Source of the DNA: Clostridium pasteurianum
GTDB lineage: Bacteria; Bacillota; Clostridia; Clostridiales; Clostridiaceae
Assembly (NCBI RefSeq): GCF_001705235.1
Contig: NZ_MCGV01000001.1
Location: forward strand, 1,550,001-1,614,000
Direction: 5' to 3'
DNA length: 64,000 nt
Part shown: positions 47,812 to 56,462 of the stretch, in pieces
Layout: the number at the start of each line of letters is the position of its first letter
How positions within the stretch are numbered: position 1 is the first letter of the stretch
The notes under the pieces: model-generated
Database searches by the model: none
The model's input: only the letters and a program-made list of their open reading frames with translations
What the model was told of the DNA's origin: nothing
Program-made: the position numbers and the translations under genes

Positions 47812-48695
47812 AATTTATTCCTTCCTTTTATATTTACATGTCGTAAAAATTTTTCAATATGTTTTTCATTTATACCTGTATCATATATTTGTTTATTTCC
47901 ATGGTAATCACTGCCTCCAGTTACAAACAAGTCATGGTTATTAGCTATAGAAATAATTTCCTCGGATTGCTCCTTAGAAGCTGATTTGTGGTAAGCTTCT
48001 ATTCCATCAATTCCGTATTTTATAGCTAAATCTATAACTTCTTTGTTTACCTTATATGAATTATCCTTAATTGGATATTGAAACGGATGCGCTAAAACTG
48101 CTAGCCCTTCACAATCCTTAATTATTTTCAAAACTTCTTTTAAAGTTGGAATGCCTTTTGATGCATCAATAAAGAATTTGGAATCCTTATTCATACATTC
48201 ATGCCAAAAAAATTTAGTATGACTTACAAGCGATGGACAAATTTCTAAATTTAAAGGAGTATTTACTAGAGAATCATAAACTTTATTAAAAGCCTCACCC
48301 CTATTACCCGTTTCTATTTTTAAATCATTATCTACTATAAGGCCTGTCTTTTTAGAACATTTAAAAAAGTCCATTAACATTCCGTTCTCATGGTCAATTA
48401 ATTTTTCTCTTGTATATAATTTGTTAAGTTCATCTTCCATTTTTGAAATATTAAAATTATACGCAAGCATGTGCCTTATATAATTATCATGTACAAAAGT
48501 TAATTCCACTCCATTTATTATTTTCATATGATACCTTTTATCACTTTTTAACATGCTATAAGCTTTTACTGAGTCATGATCTGTAATTGAAATTAATTTA
48601 ATTCCTAACTTAGATAATTTTAAAATCAACTCCAGCGGTGTGTCATCGCCATCTGAACAAGTTGTATGTAAATGCAAATCTACAGTACTTTCCAC
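47808..48695 (-). CDS. PHP-domain phosphoesterase/hydrolase
   Basis: The 295-residue protein of the PHP superfamily has metal motifs DLHLHTTCSDG, SITDHDS, LAHPFQYP and GGSDYHG, all present. Relatives include nucleoside bisphosphate phosphatases and histidinol phosphatase-like enzymes; the substrate is undecided. It heads the operon and overlaps nagA by four bases, suggesting a role linked to amino sugar use or cell-wall turnover. The GTG at 48695 is preferred, nine bases from GGGAG; an ATG at 48704 touches that site. Confidence 0.85.
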   Translation of the reverse strand: MESTVDLHLHTTCSDGDDTPLELILKLSKLGIKLISITDHDSVKAYSMLKSDKRYHMKIINGVELTFVHDNYIRHMLAYNFNISKMEDELNKLYTREKLIDHENGMLMDFFKCSKKTGLIVDNDLKIETGNRGEAFNKVYDSLVNTPLNLEICPSLVSHTKFFWHECMNKDSKFFIDASKGIPTLKEVLKIIKDCEGLAVLAHPFQYPIKDNSYKVNKEVIDLAIKYGIDGIEAYHKSASKEQSEEIISIANNHDLFVTGGSDYHGNKQIYDTGINEKHIEKFLRHVNIKGRNKL

Positions 48696-48735
48696 CTTAA
48701 TCATCTCCCATAAAAATATTTTTCAGCTTGTGTTT

Positions 48736-48771
48736 TGATATTGTTTACATTATAATAATACTGCATATAAT
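48736..48771. promoter_or_regulatory. araC promoter overlapping a cre-like site
   Basis: Plus strand TTTACA (48744-48749), 16 bases, TATAAT (48766-48771). The minus strand of 48736-48749 reads TGTAAACAATATCA, 13 of 14 matches to TGWAANCGNTNWCA. It could let CcpA act on the araC gene and the divergent nag operon. Confidence 0.45.
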
Positions 48772-48826
48772 TTAAATAATATATCAAAATAGCTCATGTT
48801 TTTATAACAATAGTACATAAATTGGA

Positions 48827-49717
48827 GTGATACATATTTTAAAGATAAAACTGTCAAATGATAATTCAGAAATTATTCCTTACAATTTTAATGATTTTGA
48901 GGCCTACGCAAAACGGTGCATGATATCATACTATCCAGGCATGGCTTCCGCTAATCACTGGCATAATGACTTTGAATTTACCATTCTTTTAAAAGGCCAT
49001 ATGTCATACTCAATAAACGGAGAAAGTTATAAATTGAAAGAAGGACAAGGTATTTTTGTGAATTCAAATCAAATGCATTATGGTTACTCTAGTGATGGTT
49101 CGGACTGTAATTTTGTCTCAATTTTAATACATCCTTCACTTATTTCTATAGTAAAACGTATAAAAGAAAACTATGTGCTACCAATATGCAAAGATACATC
49201 CCACCCACTTTTTATTTTGTATCCTTACATTGGTTGGCAAAATGAAATAATTGAAATGCTAAAAAATATTTATACTTTATTTAGAGAAAAAAAAGATGGT
49301 TTTGAATTGCATGTCATGAGTATTTTTTATTCATTATTTTACATCTTATATCACAATATGAAAAATAATGTTACTGAAAAAAAATATGATGATAATAAAA
49401 ACTTAAAAGCTATGCATGACATGATAGGATATATGCAGAAAAATTATAAGAATAAAATCACTTTAAGTAACATCGCTTCCGCTGGAAATGTGTGCCGCAG
49501 CAGCTGCTTTCAAATTTTTCAACTTATTTTAAATAAGACTCCCATTTCCTATCTTACAGAATATAGACTAGAAAAAAGCATTGACCTACTCAAATTCACG
49601 TCACTTTCAATTACTGAAATAGCACTTAAATGTGGATTTTCTGGTTCTAGTTACTTTACAGAAATATTTCGCAAAAATATGGGATGTACACCATCTCAAT
49701 ACAGAAAAAATTGCTAA
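48827..49717 (+). CDS. AraC-family transcriptional regulator
   Basis: The 296-residue protein has an N-terminal cupin-like sensor (ANHWHNDFEFTILLKGH). Its C-terminal double helix-turn-helix includes TLSNIASAGNVCRSSCFQ and the signature SITEIALKCGFSGSSYFTEI. It is divergent from the PHP-nagA-nagB operon and is its most likely regulator (inference). The start is uncertain: GTG at 48827 touches the GGAG, so initiation could be slightly downstream. Confidence 0.88.
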   Translation: MIHILKIKLSNDNSEIIPYNFNDFEAYAKRCMISYYPGMASANHWHNDFEFTILLKGHMSYSINGESYKLKEGQGIFVNSNQMHYGYSSDGSDCNFVSILIHPSLISIVKRIKENYVLPICKDTSHPLFILYPYIGWQNEIIEMLKNIYTLFREKKDGFELHVMSIFYSLFYILYHNMKNNVTEKKYDDNKNLKAMHDMIGYMQKNYKNKITLSNIASAGNVCRSSCFQIFQLILNKTPISYLTEYRLEKSIDLLKFTSLSITEIALKCGFSGSSYFTEIFRKNMGCTPSQYRKNC

Positions 49718-49940
49718 ATATGACCTGAGTAATTATTCACCAGAATCAACGTGAAATGTTTCTATATAGCTGCAAATGTAAAAATATTAGTTCAAAAATC
49801 ATAAAAATGCAGTCATGATATAATTATTAATATCGCAAAAATCATCATTATTATCATGTATTTATTAATGTTTTTAGTTTGTTATTGTGATTTTACCATT
49901 AAACTTAGCATTTCATTAACAAACATCTAGTAAGTGTCTC
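49718..49940. other. Intergenic region with no recognised feature
   Basis: Nothing supported here: no frame with a ribosome site and no clear terminator for the araC gene. Confidence 0.4.
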
Positions 49941-49941
49941 A

Positions 49942-49970
49942 TTGTAACCCTGTTAAATATATATTAATAT
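49942..49970 (+). promoter_or_regulatory. Promoter of the glycine-riboswitch leader
   Basis: TTGTAA, 17 bases, TAATAT, about 20-30 bases before the first aptamer. Confidence 0.5.
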
Positions 49971-49997
49971 ATAAATATTAAACTTAAATAGTTCAGA

Positions 49998-50170
49998 TGA
50001 AGATAGTGGGAGAGTTATGGCTGTTGCCATGCACCGAAGAAGTAAATCTTTCAGGTATCTATTAATATAGATATGACCGTTATTGGATGAACCCTTGGAG
50101 AGACTCTTAATGAGCACCGAAGGAGCAAGCCATATGGCGAAACTCTCAGGTAAAAGGACAGGGACAGATA
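49998..50170 (+). promoter_or_regulatory. Tandem glycine riboswitch
   Basis: Two successive aptamers. The first has GGGAGAGTTATGG, GCACCGAAGAAGTAAATC and TTTCAGGTA ... GACCGTTATTGGA. The second has GGAGAGACTC, GAGCACCGAAGGAGCAAG, AACTCTCAGGTAAAAGGACA. This is the canonical glycine class with its short linker. The GTGGGAG at its 5' edge can pair with CTCCCA near 50220, and TCTCCA near 50230 can pair with the permease ribosome site TGGAGG, so control may be at translation. Confidence 0.94.
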
Positions 50171-50268
50171 ACATATCTTTCAAGAGTAATATATAAATTA
50201 CTTCACTTGAATCTTATCTACTCCCATTTGTATCTCCAATCATAAAACACTTACTATGGAGGGATAAA

Positions 50269-51669
50269 ATGGATCAACAAAAATCACAAAACGAAAATTT
50301 ATCAAGGGGGCTAAAAAATCGTCACGTCCAGCTGCTTGCAATTGGGGGTGCAATTGGTACTGGATTATTTCTTGGTTCTGGCAGGTCTATTCATCTAGCT
50401 GGTCCATCTATTTTATTTGCTTATATGATAACAGGTGGAATTTGCTTTTTAGTTATGCGTGCTCTTGGGGAACTACTACTTTCTAATCTAAAGTATCATT
50501 CTTTTGTAGACTTCGTACAAGATTATCTAGGTGATAAAGCTGCTTTTATTACTGGTTGGACTTATTGGTTCTGCTGGATTTCACTTGCCATGGCTGACGT
50601 TACTGCCGCAGGACTTTATGTACAATACTGGCTTCCAAGTGTACCAAGGTGGGTTCCAAGTCTTATAGTTCTTGTAATTTTATTAATTATGAACCTTGCT
50701 ACAGTAAAACTATTTGGTGAAATGGAATTTTGGTTTGCTTTAATTAAAGTTGTCGCAATATTATCACTAATTGTAGTGGGTACATTTATGATCATTAAAG
50801 GATTTTCTACAAACGCTGGTTCAGCTAGTTTTGCAAACCTCTGGAAACATGGAGGACTCTTCCCTAATGGATTGAAAGGTTTTATTCTTTCCTTTCAGAT
50901 GGTTGTATTTGCTTTTACTGGAATTGAATTAGTGGGACTTACAGCTGGTGAAACTGAAGATCCAGAACATGTTCTTCCAAGAGCCATTGATAATATTCCA
51001 ATTAGAATTATTATTTTCTACATAGGAGCGCTTGGCATTATTATGAGCATATATCCTTGGAATTCAATTAATGCAGATAAAAGTCCTTTTGTACAGGTAT
51101 TTTCAGCAGTTGGAATCACAGCGGCAGCAAGTATTGTAAATTTTGTTGTATTAACATCCGCAGCATCAGCTTGTAACAGCGGTATTTTCAGCACAAGCCG
51201 TATGGTTTACTCTCTTGCAAATGAAAATAATGCGCCTTCAATAATGAAAAAACTAACATCACGCAAAATACCTGCTAATGCTACTGTATTCTCCGCAGCT
51301 GTTCTTTTAATTGCAGTTATTTTGAATTACATTATGCCAGAAGGAGTATTTGTATTAATTACAAGTATATCAACATTTTGTTTTATATTTATTTGGGCAA
51401 TTATAGTTATTTGCCACTTGAAATACCGCAAAGCTAATCATAAACTTGCAGCTAAAGCTAAATTTAAAATGCCTTTTTACCCAGTTGCTAACTACATAAT
51501 CCTAATATTCTTTGCTTTTGTAATAGTTACTCTGGCACTTAATAGCGAAACCCGTGTAGCATTATTTGTAACACCTGTATGGTTTATAATGCTTGGAGTT
51601 CTTTACAAAATACTTAAGTCAAAGGCTAAAACCAAAAATGAAGAGGATGCTGAAAAAACTTTAGCATAA
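50269..51669 (+). CDS. Amino acid permease (CycA/APC family), probable glycine/alanine transporter
   Basis: The 466-residue protein has 12 predicted membrane helices and the amino-acid-permease signature near the N terminus (LLAIGGAIGTGLFLGSG). FAFTGIELVGLTAGE and SACNSGIFSTSRM follow later, as in the D-serine/D-alanine/glycine (CycA) group. Start ATG has TGGAGGG. The tandem glycine riboswitch in front argues that glycine is a substrate. Importers under this class would be expected to switch off when glycine is abundant. Confidence 0.92.
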   Translation: MDQQKSQNENLSRGLKNRHVQLLAIGGAIGTGLFLGSGRSIHLAGPSILFAYMITGGICFLVMRALGELLLSNLKYHSFVDFVQDYLGDKAAFITGWTYWFCWISLAMADVTAAGLYVQYWLPSVPRWVPSLIVLVILLIMNLATVKLFGEMEFWFALIKVVAILSLIVVGTFMIIKGFSTNAGSASFANLWKHGGLFPNGLKGFILSFQMVVFAFTGIELVGLTAGETEDPEHVLPRAIDNIPIRIIIFYIGALGIIMSIYPWNSINADKSPFVQVFSAVGITAAASIVNFVVLTSAASACNSGIFSTSRMVYSLANENNAPSIMKKLTSRKIPANATVFSAAVLLIAVILNYIMPEGVFVLITSISTFCFIFIWAIIVICHLKYRKANHKLAAKAKFKMPFYPVANYIILIFFAFVIVTLALNSETRVALFVTPVWFIMLGVLYKILKSKAKTKNEEDAEKTLA

Positions 51670-51733
51670 ACAACATAATTATAGATAAAGCTTTATTTAA
51701 ACCATCCCCAATCGCATGTATGATAGAATTTTC

Positions 51734-52095
51734 AAATTCCGTAGGTACGGAGGAATTTCCTCCTTGCCTTACCTTTTAAATGAAGTAACAATGCTGAAGG
51801 AACGATTTAAAAAAATCCTAATAAATCTTGGTTCAAAAGTAGTAAAACACTTAAATTTTTCAATATTATCATATACGAGGTTTGGGCTTGCCCATTATCC
51901 TTCTTTACTTAATATGGACACTCTCCGTATTATACAAGGTTTGGGCAATTTAGGAAATACTTATATAGCGTTGTTGGTGATAATGTAAAAAGTGCCTATT
52001 TATAGTTAAGAAGGATAATGGGTCTTTGACCCAAACCCCATGTATGATAAAATTTATAGCATTTTTTTAACGCGACGAAGCATTGTTAATTTCCA
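51734..52095. repeat. Dispersed repeat family R, copy 3 (longest)
   Basis: Starts AAATTCCGTAGGTACGGAGG. The left arm (about 51782-51910) and right arm (about 51998-52095) are inverted copies. GAAGTAACAATGCTGAAGGA faces GACGAAGCATTGTTAA, and GGTTTGGGC..CCCATTATCC faces GGATAATGGGTCTTTGACCC. The centre (51911-51997) repeats a GGTTTGGGC word. It fills the space between the permease and kinase genes, which converge on it, and ends 5 bases before the kinase stop codon. Confidence 0.85.
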
Positions 52096-52100
52096 CTATT

Positions 52101-53330
52101 TTAAATTATGATAGTAAATCGAATAGATTTTCCATCATCACTTTTTGCCGAAATCTTTCCATGATGTGTTTCTACAATAGACTTTGCAATTGAAAGTCCA
52201 ATTCCATATCCTCCAGTTTCTCTAGCTCTTGAAGAATCTGCCCTATAAAATCTATCAAATAATTCATCTAATTTTCCCTTATCTATTTTATCTACAGTAT
52301 TATATACTTCGAGCTTTATTCCCTTTTTTATAGATGATAATGAAATTTTAATTTCTCCATTCTCATTAGAATATTTCATGGCATTATCAACAAGAGTTGA
52401 AACAAGCTGATTTATACTGCCCTCATCACCACGGAATTTAACTTCAGGTTCAACCTCCATTAAAAGTTTCTTATTGTGATTCTCTGCAATAACTTTAAAT
52501 GGCATTGCTGTTTCAAAAACTACATCACTTAAATTAAAATCAGAGAACATCAATTCTATATCATCTTCATTCATTTTAGAAAGCATCAAAAGATTCTTCA
52601 CAAGTTTATCAAGGCGGCTCGTCTGATTTCGAATGCTTGTAATCCATTCATTTTTACCTGAGGTCAATTCAAGAACATCTGCATTAGCTGAAATAATTGC
52701 AAGTGGTGTTTTAATCTCATGCCCTGCATCCGTAATAAATTGCTTTTGCTTCTCCATACTTTTAATAATTGGTTTAATTAACCTTTTAGAAAGAATAGAA
52801 ACCAGGATAAATACAAGTGAGAAAGTAACTAGTGCAACAACACAAGAAATAAGGGAAAATACAGTAATTTCCTGACTCTGAATTCTGTAGTCTATAAATA
52901 TAATCATAGAACCATATGGTTCATCAACTACAGCATATTTATACATATCTTTGTGTCCACTTTTTCTACCACTTTTAAGTACTTTATTTGCATATCCTAC
53001 TGCATCTTCTGAAGTAACGGCTGCAACATGCTCAGTATCAGTTTTTTTAATGCTGCCATCTTTATTGACCTTTACTATAAAATATCGTGTTTGAAATTGA
53101 GTTTCTGGACTTATTTGAAAACCAAATTTTTGCTCACTGTGCATCTCTGTTGACTTTTGGTATTTGGGGAATTCACCTTGATTTTGTGAAAGAATTTTAA
53201 TAACTCCATTCATTTTACTATCAAATTCATAATAACTAACTATATTAATGGCCCCAATAAGAATAAACACAACTATAGCCAATGATCCCATTGTAATCAT
53301 AATAAACTTTTTCTGTAATTTTCTAATCAT
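52101..53330 (-). CDS. Sensor histidine kinase (alarmone-synthetase operon)
   Basis: A 409-residue kinase with two membrane segments (about 10-30 and 155-180) around an extracellular domain. HisKA has the phospho-histidine in ITDAGHEIKTPLAII. The ATPase domain has N-box VDNAMKYSN and TGGYGIGLSIAKSIV. Start ATG follows GGGAGGG. Last gene of the alarmone synthetase-regulator-kinase unit; repeat copy 4 separates it from the regulator. Confidence 0.92.
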   Translation of the reverse strand: MIRKLQKKFIMITMGSLAIVVFILIGAINIVSYYEFDSKMNGVIKILSQNQGEFPKYQKSTEMHSEQKFGFQISPETQFQTRYFIVKVNKDGSIKKTDTEHVAAVTSEDAVGYANKVLKSGRKSGHKDMYKYAVVDEPYGSMIIFIDYRIQSQEITVFSLISCVVALVTFSLVFILVSILSKRLIKPIIKSMEKQKQFITDAGHEIKTPLAIISANADVLELTSGKNEWITSIRNQTSRLDKLVKNLLMLSKMNEDDIELMFSDFNLSDVVFETAMPFKVIAENHNKKLLMEVEPEVKFRGDEGSINQLVSTLVDNAMKYSNENGEIKISLSSIKKGIKLEVYNTVDKIDKGKLDELFDRFYRADSSRARETGGYGIGLSIAKSIVETHHGKISAKSDDGKSIRFTIII

Positions 53331-53404
53331 TGTTTTACCCTCCCTTCTATGTGTAGATAAATGAAAATTAATACTTGCAAAAATGCACTATAAAGATTCA
53401 CACT

Positions 53405-53477
53405 AAAATTTCGTAGGTACGGAGGAATTTTTTCCTTAGATTTATAGGATTCTTTTAACGCGACGAAGCATTATTAC
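53405..53477. repeat. Dispersed repeat family R, copy 4 (short, internally deleted)
   Basis: The left module AAAATTTCGTAGGTACGGAG (53405-53424) is joined directly to the right module AGATTTATAGGATTCTTTTA ... GACGAAGCATTATTAC, with the arms of copies 2 and 3 missing. It ends 3 bases before the response-regulator stop codon, inside the operon. Confidence 0.8.
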
Positions 53478-53480
53478 TTA

Positions 53481-54152
53481 TTACTCTACTTCTAATGTAT
53501 ACCCAACACCTCTAACTGCCTTTATTTTTACATTAGCGCCTAAAGATTCAAGCTTTTTACGCAAATAAGATATGTATACCCACACCACATTCATTTCAGT
53601 TTCAGAATCATATCCCCAAATTCGTTCCATAAACTGCTCAGCAGAAATCATACGTTTAGGGTTGTTCATTAACATCTCAAGCATCTGAAATTCCTTATTT
53701 CCAAGCCTCAGTGAAGATTTTTCATTTGATAATTCATAACTTTCTTTGTTAAGGCTGATATTACCCACTTCAATTAAATTTGGTGTAAACTCAGACTTTC
53801 TTCTAGTCATAGCACGAACTCTAGCAAGCAGCTCACCCATAGCAAATGGTTTACTTAAATAATCATCTGCTCCCTTATCTAGTCCAATAATTCTGTCTTC
53901 AATTTCAGCCTTTGCAGTAAGCATCAAAACTGGTGTATAAATTCCCTTTTTTCTTAGTTTCTCTAATACCTCAAGTCCACTCATCTTAGGCATCATAATG
54001 TCCAAAATTAACACATCATAATTTTCGGAAAGTGCAAAGTTTAATGCCTCTGCTCCATCATACACAGCATCAACTGAATAATTATTATGCTTTAAAATAA
54101 CAACAAGAGCGTTTGACAGTTCTTTTTCATCTTCAGCTAATAAAATTCTCAT
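53481..54152 (-). CDS. OmpR-family response regulator
   Basis: The 223-residue protein has a receiver with LAEDEKELS, the phospho-acceptor in VLILDIMMPKMSG and lysine in LSKPFAM. It also has a winged-helix output (GNKEFQMLEMLMNN, VWVYISYLRKKLE, VRGVGYTLE). The start is taken at ATG 54152 (MRILLAEDE); the frame opens at 54173. Both overlap the alarmone synthetase gene, so expression is coupled. Its partner kinase follows after repeat copy 4. Confidence 0.92.
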   Translation of the reverse strand: MRILLAEDEKELSNALVVILKHNNYSVDAVYDGAEALNFALSENYDVLILDIMMPKMSGLEVLEKLRKKGIYTPVLMLTAKAEIEDRIIGLDKGADDYLSKPFAMGELLARVRAMTRRKSEFTPNLIEVGNISLNKESYELSNEKSSLRLGNKEFQMLEMLMNNPKRMISAEQFMERIWGYDSETEMNVVWVYISYLRKKLESLGANVKIKAVRGVGYTLEVE

Positions 54153-54819
54153 CTCTATTCTTTCTACCTCCATCTTGCATTTCTACTATCATATCACGAA
54201 TAGTCTGCAAATTTAAGTCCGTGGAGGCAATTTCATCCGAACATCTTTTTAATTCTTCAATAATCATATTTGCACTAGGAATATCTCTCTTATACTTTAA
54301 CTGATGCTCTAAACTTGCCCAACAATCCATCGCAATGGTACGTATTTGAATCTCACAATATACCATTTGAACTCCATTTTCTAAATGAATTGGAACCTGT
54401 AAAATCATATGATAACTGCGATAACCATTAGGTTTGGGATTTTTAATATAATCCTTTTCTTTAATAATTTTAATATCCTTCTGATTTTTAAGCATATTTA
54501 CAATCCAATAAATATCATCTAAAAATGTACAAATAACGCGTATTCCTGCTGCATCATGTATTTCAGTTAAAGCACTCTTTGCAGTAATAGGAAGCTTTTT
54601 TCTCTTTAATTTTTCTTTCATACTTTCAGCTGACTTAATTCTTGCTTTACAGTGTTCTATAGGGTCATCATTGTGTTCAATTGCTCTATATTTCCGAATA
54701 ATCTCTAATCTTGAAATCACTTCGGTAATTGCTCCTTCTAGTAGTACATAAGATTCTTTATAAAATTCTCGCTCCGGCGATAAAGTTTTACATTTAATAT
54801 CATATTTAACCTGCTGCAT
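54133..54819 (-). CDS. Small alarmone (p)ppGpp synthetase, RelA/SpoT domain
   Basis: The 228-residue single-domain enzyme transfers pyrophosphate from ATP to GDP/GTP. The synthetase motifs are IHDAAGIRVICTFLDDIY, KDYIKNPKPNGYRSYH, and EIQIRTIAMDCWASLEHQ. No hydrolase, TGS or ACT domain is present, as in YjbM/RelQ-type enzymes. The ATG at 54819 follows GGAGG; the frame opens at 54834. It is the first gene of an operon with a two-component pair, an unusual wiring between stringent signalling and an external sensor. A structured leader precedes it. Confidence 0.9.
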   Translation of the reverse strand: MQQVKYDIKCKTLSPEREFYKESYVLLEGAITEVISRLEIIRKYRAIEHNDDPIEHCKARIKSAESMKEKLKRKKLPITAKSALTEIHDAAGIRVICTFLDDIYWIVNMLKNQKDIKIIKEKDYIKNPKPNGYRSYHMILQVPIHLENGVQMVYCEIQIRTIAMDCWASLEHQLKYKRDIPSANMIIEELKRCSDEIASTDLNLQTIRDMIVEMQDGGRKNRDENFIS

Positions 54820-54845
54820 AATAATTTCCTCCATAATTTAAGTAA

Positions 54846-54967
54846 GCGGCCTTAAAAATTCAAATCATTAGTTATGACTTCATGCCTTAAGTCATAATTT
54901 TTAATATTAGACTAAAATTTTAAGGCTGCAAGCTATCTATTGATATGAATTATATACTTGCAACCTT
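54846..54967 (-). promoter_or_regulatory. Leader with mutually exclusive hairpins
   Basis: The segment at 54918-54932 can pair either with 54957-54967 (AAGGTTGCAAG / CTTGCAGCCTT, terminator-like, for the upstream MATE gene) or with 54846-54857 (GCAGCCTTAAAA / TTTTAAGGCCGC). The second option encloses an inner TTATGACTT/AAGTCATAA hairpin at 54872-54898. An attenuator role is inference. Confidence 0.45.
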
Positions 54968-55020
54968 AAATGAACCTTAATTTATAATATTAAGCAAAAC
55001 TTTTATCTGATTTTTTGTAT

Positions 55021-56382
55021 TTATACTCCTAAATTAAAAGCTTGTGAGCTTATATCCTTGTTAAGTTTAACTGCTAAAACAATCATGCCCGTTATAGTAA
55101 TAAAATCAGCAATTGCTTGAGAAAAAATAACTCCATTTAAACCAATAAAATGAGGCAAAATTAAAATGCAGGGAATAAAGAAAACACCTTGTCTACCTAT
55201 ACTAAGAAGCCAGCCCCCAGCAATTTTCCCAAGTGCTAATGAAAGCATACCATATATTGTTTCTACTCCCATTCCAATAAACATAACAACATTAACTCTA
55301 AGTGCAAATTCTCCAATTTTTATAACCTTAAGATCATTAGATGTAAATAGTGAAACTACAGGAGTTGCAAATGCAAATAAAAGCACTGATACTATGATAC
55401 AAAAAGAACTAGTCCAGATAAGTCCAACCTTTGTTGCTTCCTTAACCCTATCATATTGTTTTGCTCCATAGTTATATCCAGCGATAGGCTGAAATCCCTT
55501 TCCAAAACCTGCTACAGCATAAGCAATCATAGAAGTAACACGCGTCACAATTCCCATTGCAGCAATTGCAGCATCCCCATATTCGCTTGCAGCAGCATTA
55601 GTAAGTCCCATAGCTACGCTTGTTGTGAGCTGAAACACTAACATAGGAATACCAATTTTAAATATTTCCTTATAAATACTTCCATCTATACGAATATCCT
55701 TTGGTGAAAAACTAAATACACTTTTCTTTTTTAATATGTAAATTAAATACATGAATGAAGTGATACCTTGTGCAATTGCAGTAGCAATTGCAGCTCCAGC
55801 AATTCCAGTTTTTAAAACGTAAATAAATATAGGTGCAAAAATCGCATTGAGGACAGCCCCCATAAGCATAGCAAACATTGAAATTTTTGAAGCTCCCTCA
55901 CTAGTTGCAATATTATTCATTGTCACATTAAAAATATTAAAAATTGAACTTATAACATAAATTACAGCATATATACGAGCATAAGGATAAATAGTATCTG
56001 TTGCACCAAGTGCATATAAAATTGGATGCAGTAATAATATTATAACAGCAATAGCTACAGCTGCAATTACTAAACTAGAATATAATGCTGTTGAAGCTAC
56101 ATGATTGGCCTCTTTCCTATCATTAGCACCTAAAAGCCTTGAAAGATACGATGAAGCACCGCTACCAAATAATACAGCTAAACCTACAATAGCCTGTCCT
56201 AATGGAAATGTAATGGATACTGCCCCCATTTGACTTGTGCCAAGCCCACCAACAAAATAAGCATCAATTAAACTATATACTCCTGTAATAAGCATTCCAA
56301 GCATAGTCGGAAATCCCATCGTCAATAATAGCCTTGGAATTGGAGCTTCTCTAAGCATTTTAATACGTTTTTCATCCTTCAT
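55021..56382 (-). CDS. MATE family multidrug/Na+ efflux transporter
   Basis: A 453-residue protein with 12 membrane helices in two similar halves, typical of MATE pumps (MLITGVYSLIDAYFVGGLGTSQMGAVS near the N terminus; GFQPIAGYNYGAKQYDRV in the second half). Start ATG follows AGGAGG. Downstream of a TetR gene, with two TetR-type operators around its promoter, so it is almost certainly repressed by it and induced by its substrate. Confidence 0.93.
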   Translation of the reverse strand: MKDEKRIKMLREAPIPRLLLTMGFPTMLGMLITGVYSLIDAYFVGGLGTSQMGAVSITFPLGQAIVGLAVLFGSGASSYLSRLLGANDRKEANHVASTALYSSLVIAAVAIAVIILLLHPILYALGATDTIYPYARIYAVIYVISSIFNIFNVTMNNIATSEGASKISMFAMLMGAVLNAIFAPIFIYVLKTGIAGAAIATAIAQGITSFMYLIYILKKKSVFSFSPKDIRIDGSIYKEIFKIGIPMLVFQLTTSVAMGLTNAAASEYGDAAIAAMGIVTRVTSMIAYAVAGFGKGFQPIAGYNYGAKQYDRVKEATKVGLIWTSSFCIIVSVLLFAFATPVVSLFTSNDLKVIKIGEFALRVNVVMFIGMGVETIYGMLSLALGKIAGGWLLSIGRQGVFFIPCILILPHFIGLNGVIFSQAIADFITITGMIVLAVKLNKDISSQAFNLGV

Positions 56383-56410
56383 AATGAACCTCCTAAATTT
56401 GTATCTTTTG

Positions 56411-56430
56411 AATGAGTAAATTTATTCATT
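56411..56430. promoter_or_regulatory. TetR-type operator O1
   Basis: AATGAGTAAATTTATTCATT, an almost perfect 20-bp palindrome that recurs at 56461-56480. It lies at the predicted transcription start of the MATE gene. Confidence 0.75.
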
Positions 56431-56433
56431 GAT

Positions 56434-56462
56434 ATAATATAATATAACGTCAAAAATGTCAA
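56434..56462 (-). promoter_or_regulatory. Sigma-A promoter of the MATE gene
   Basis: Minus strand TTGACA, 17 bases, TATTAT, lying between the two operators. Its -35 box is formed by the 3' arm of the tetR terminator. Confidence 0.8.

Noticed and set aside
49953-50183. 76-codon minus-strand frame upstream of the permease
   Set aside because: It is antisense to the glycine riboswitch and has no initiation signal.
51716-51988. 90-codon plus-strand frame after the permease
   Set aside because: It lies wholly within and beside family R repeat copy 3, has no ribosome site, and its sequence is explained by the repeat arms.
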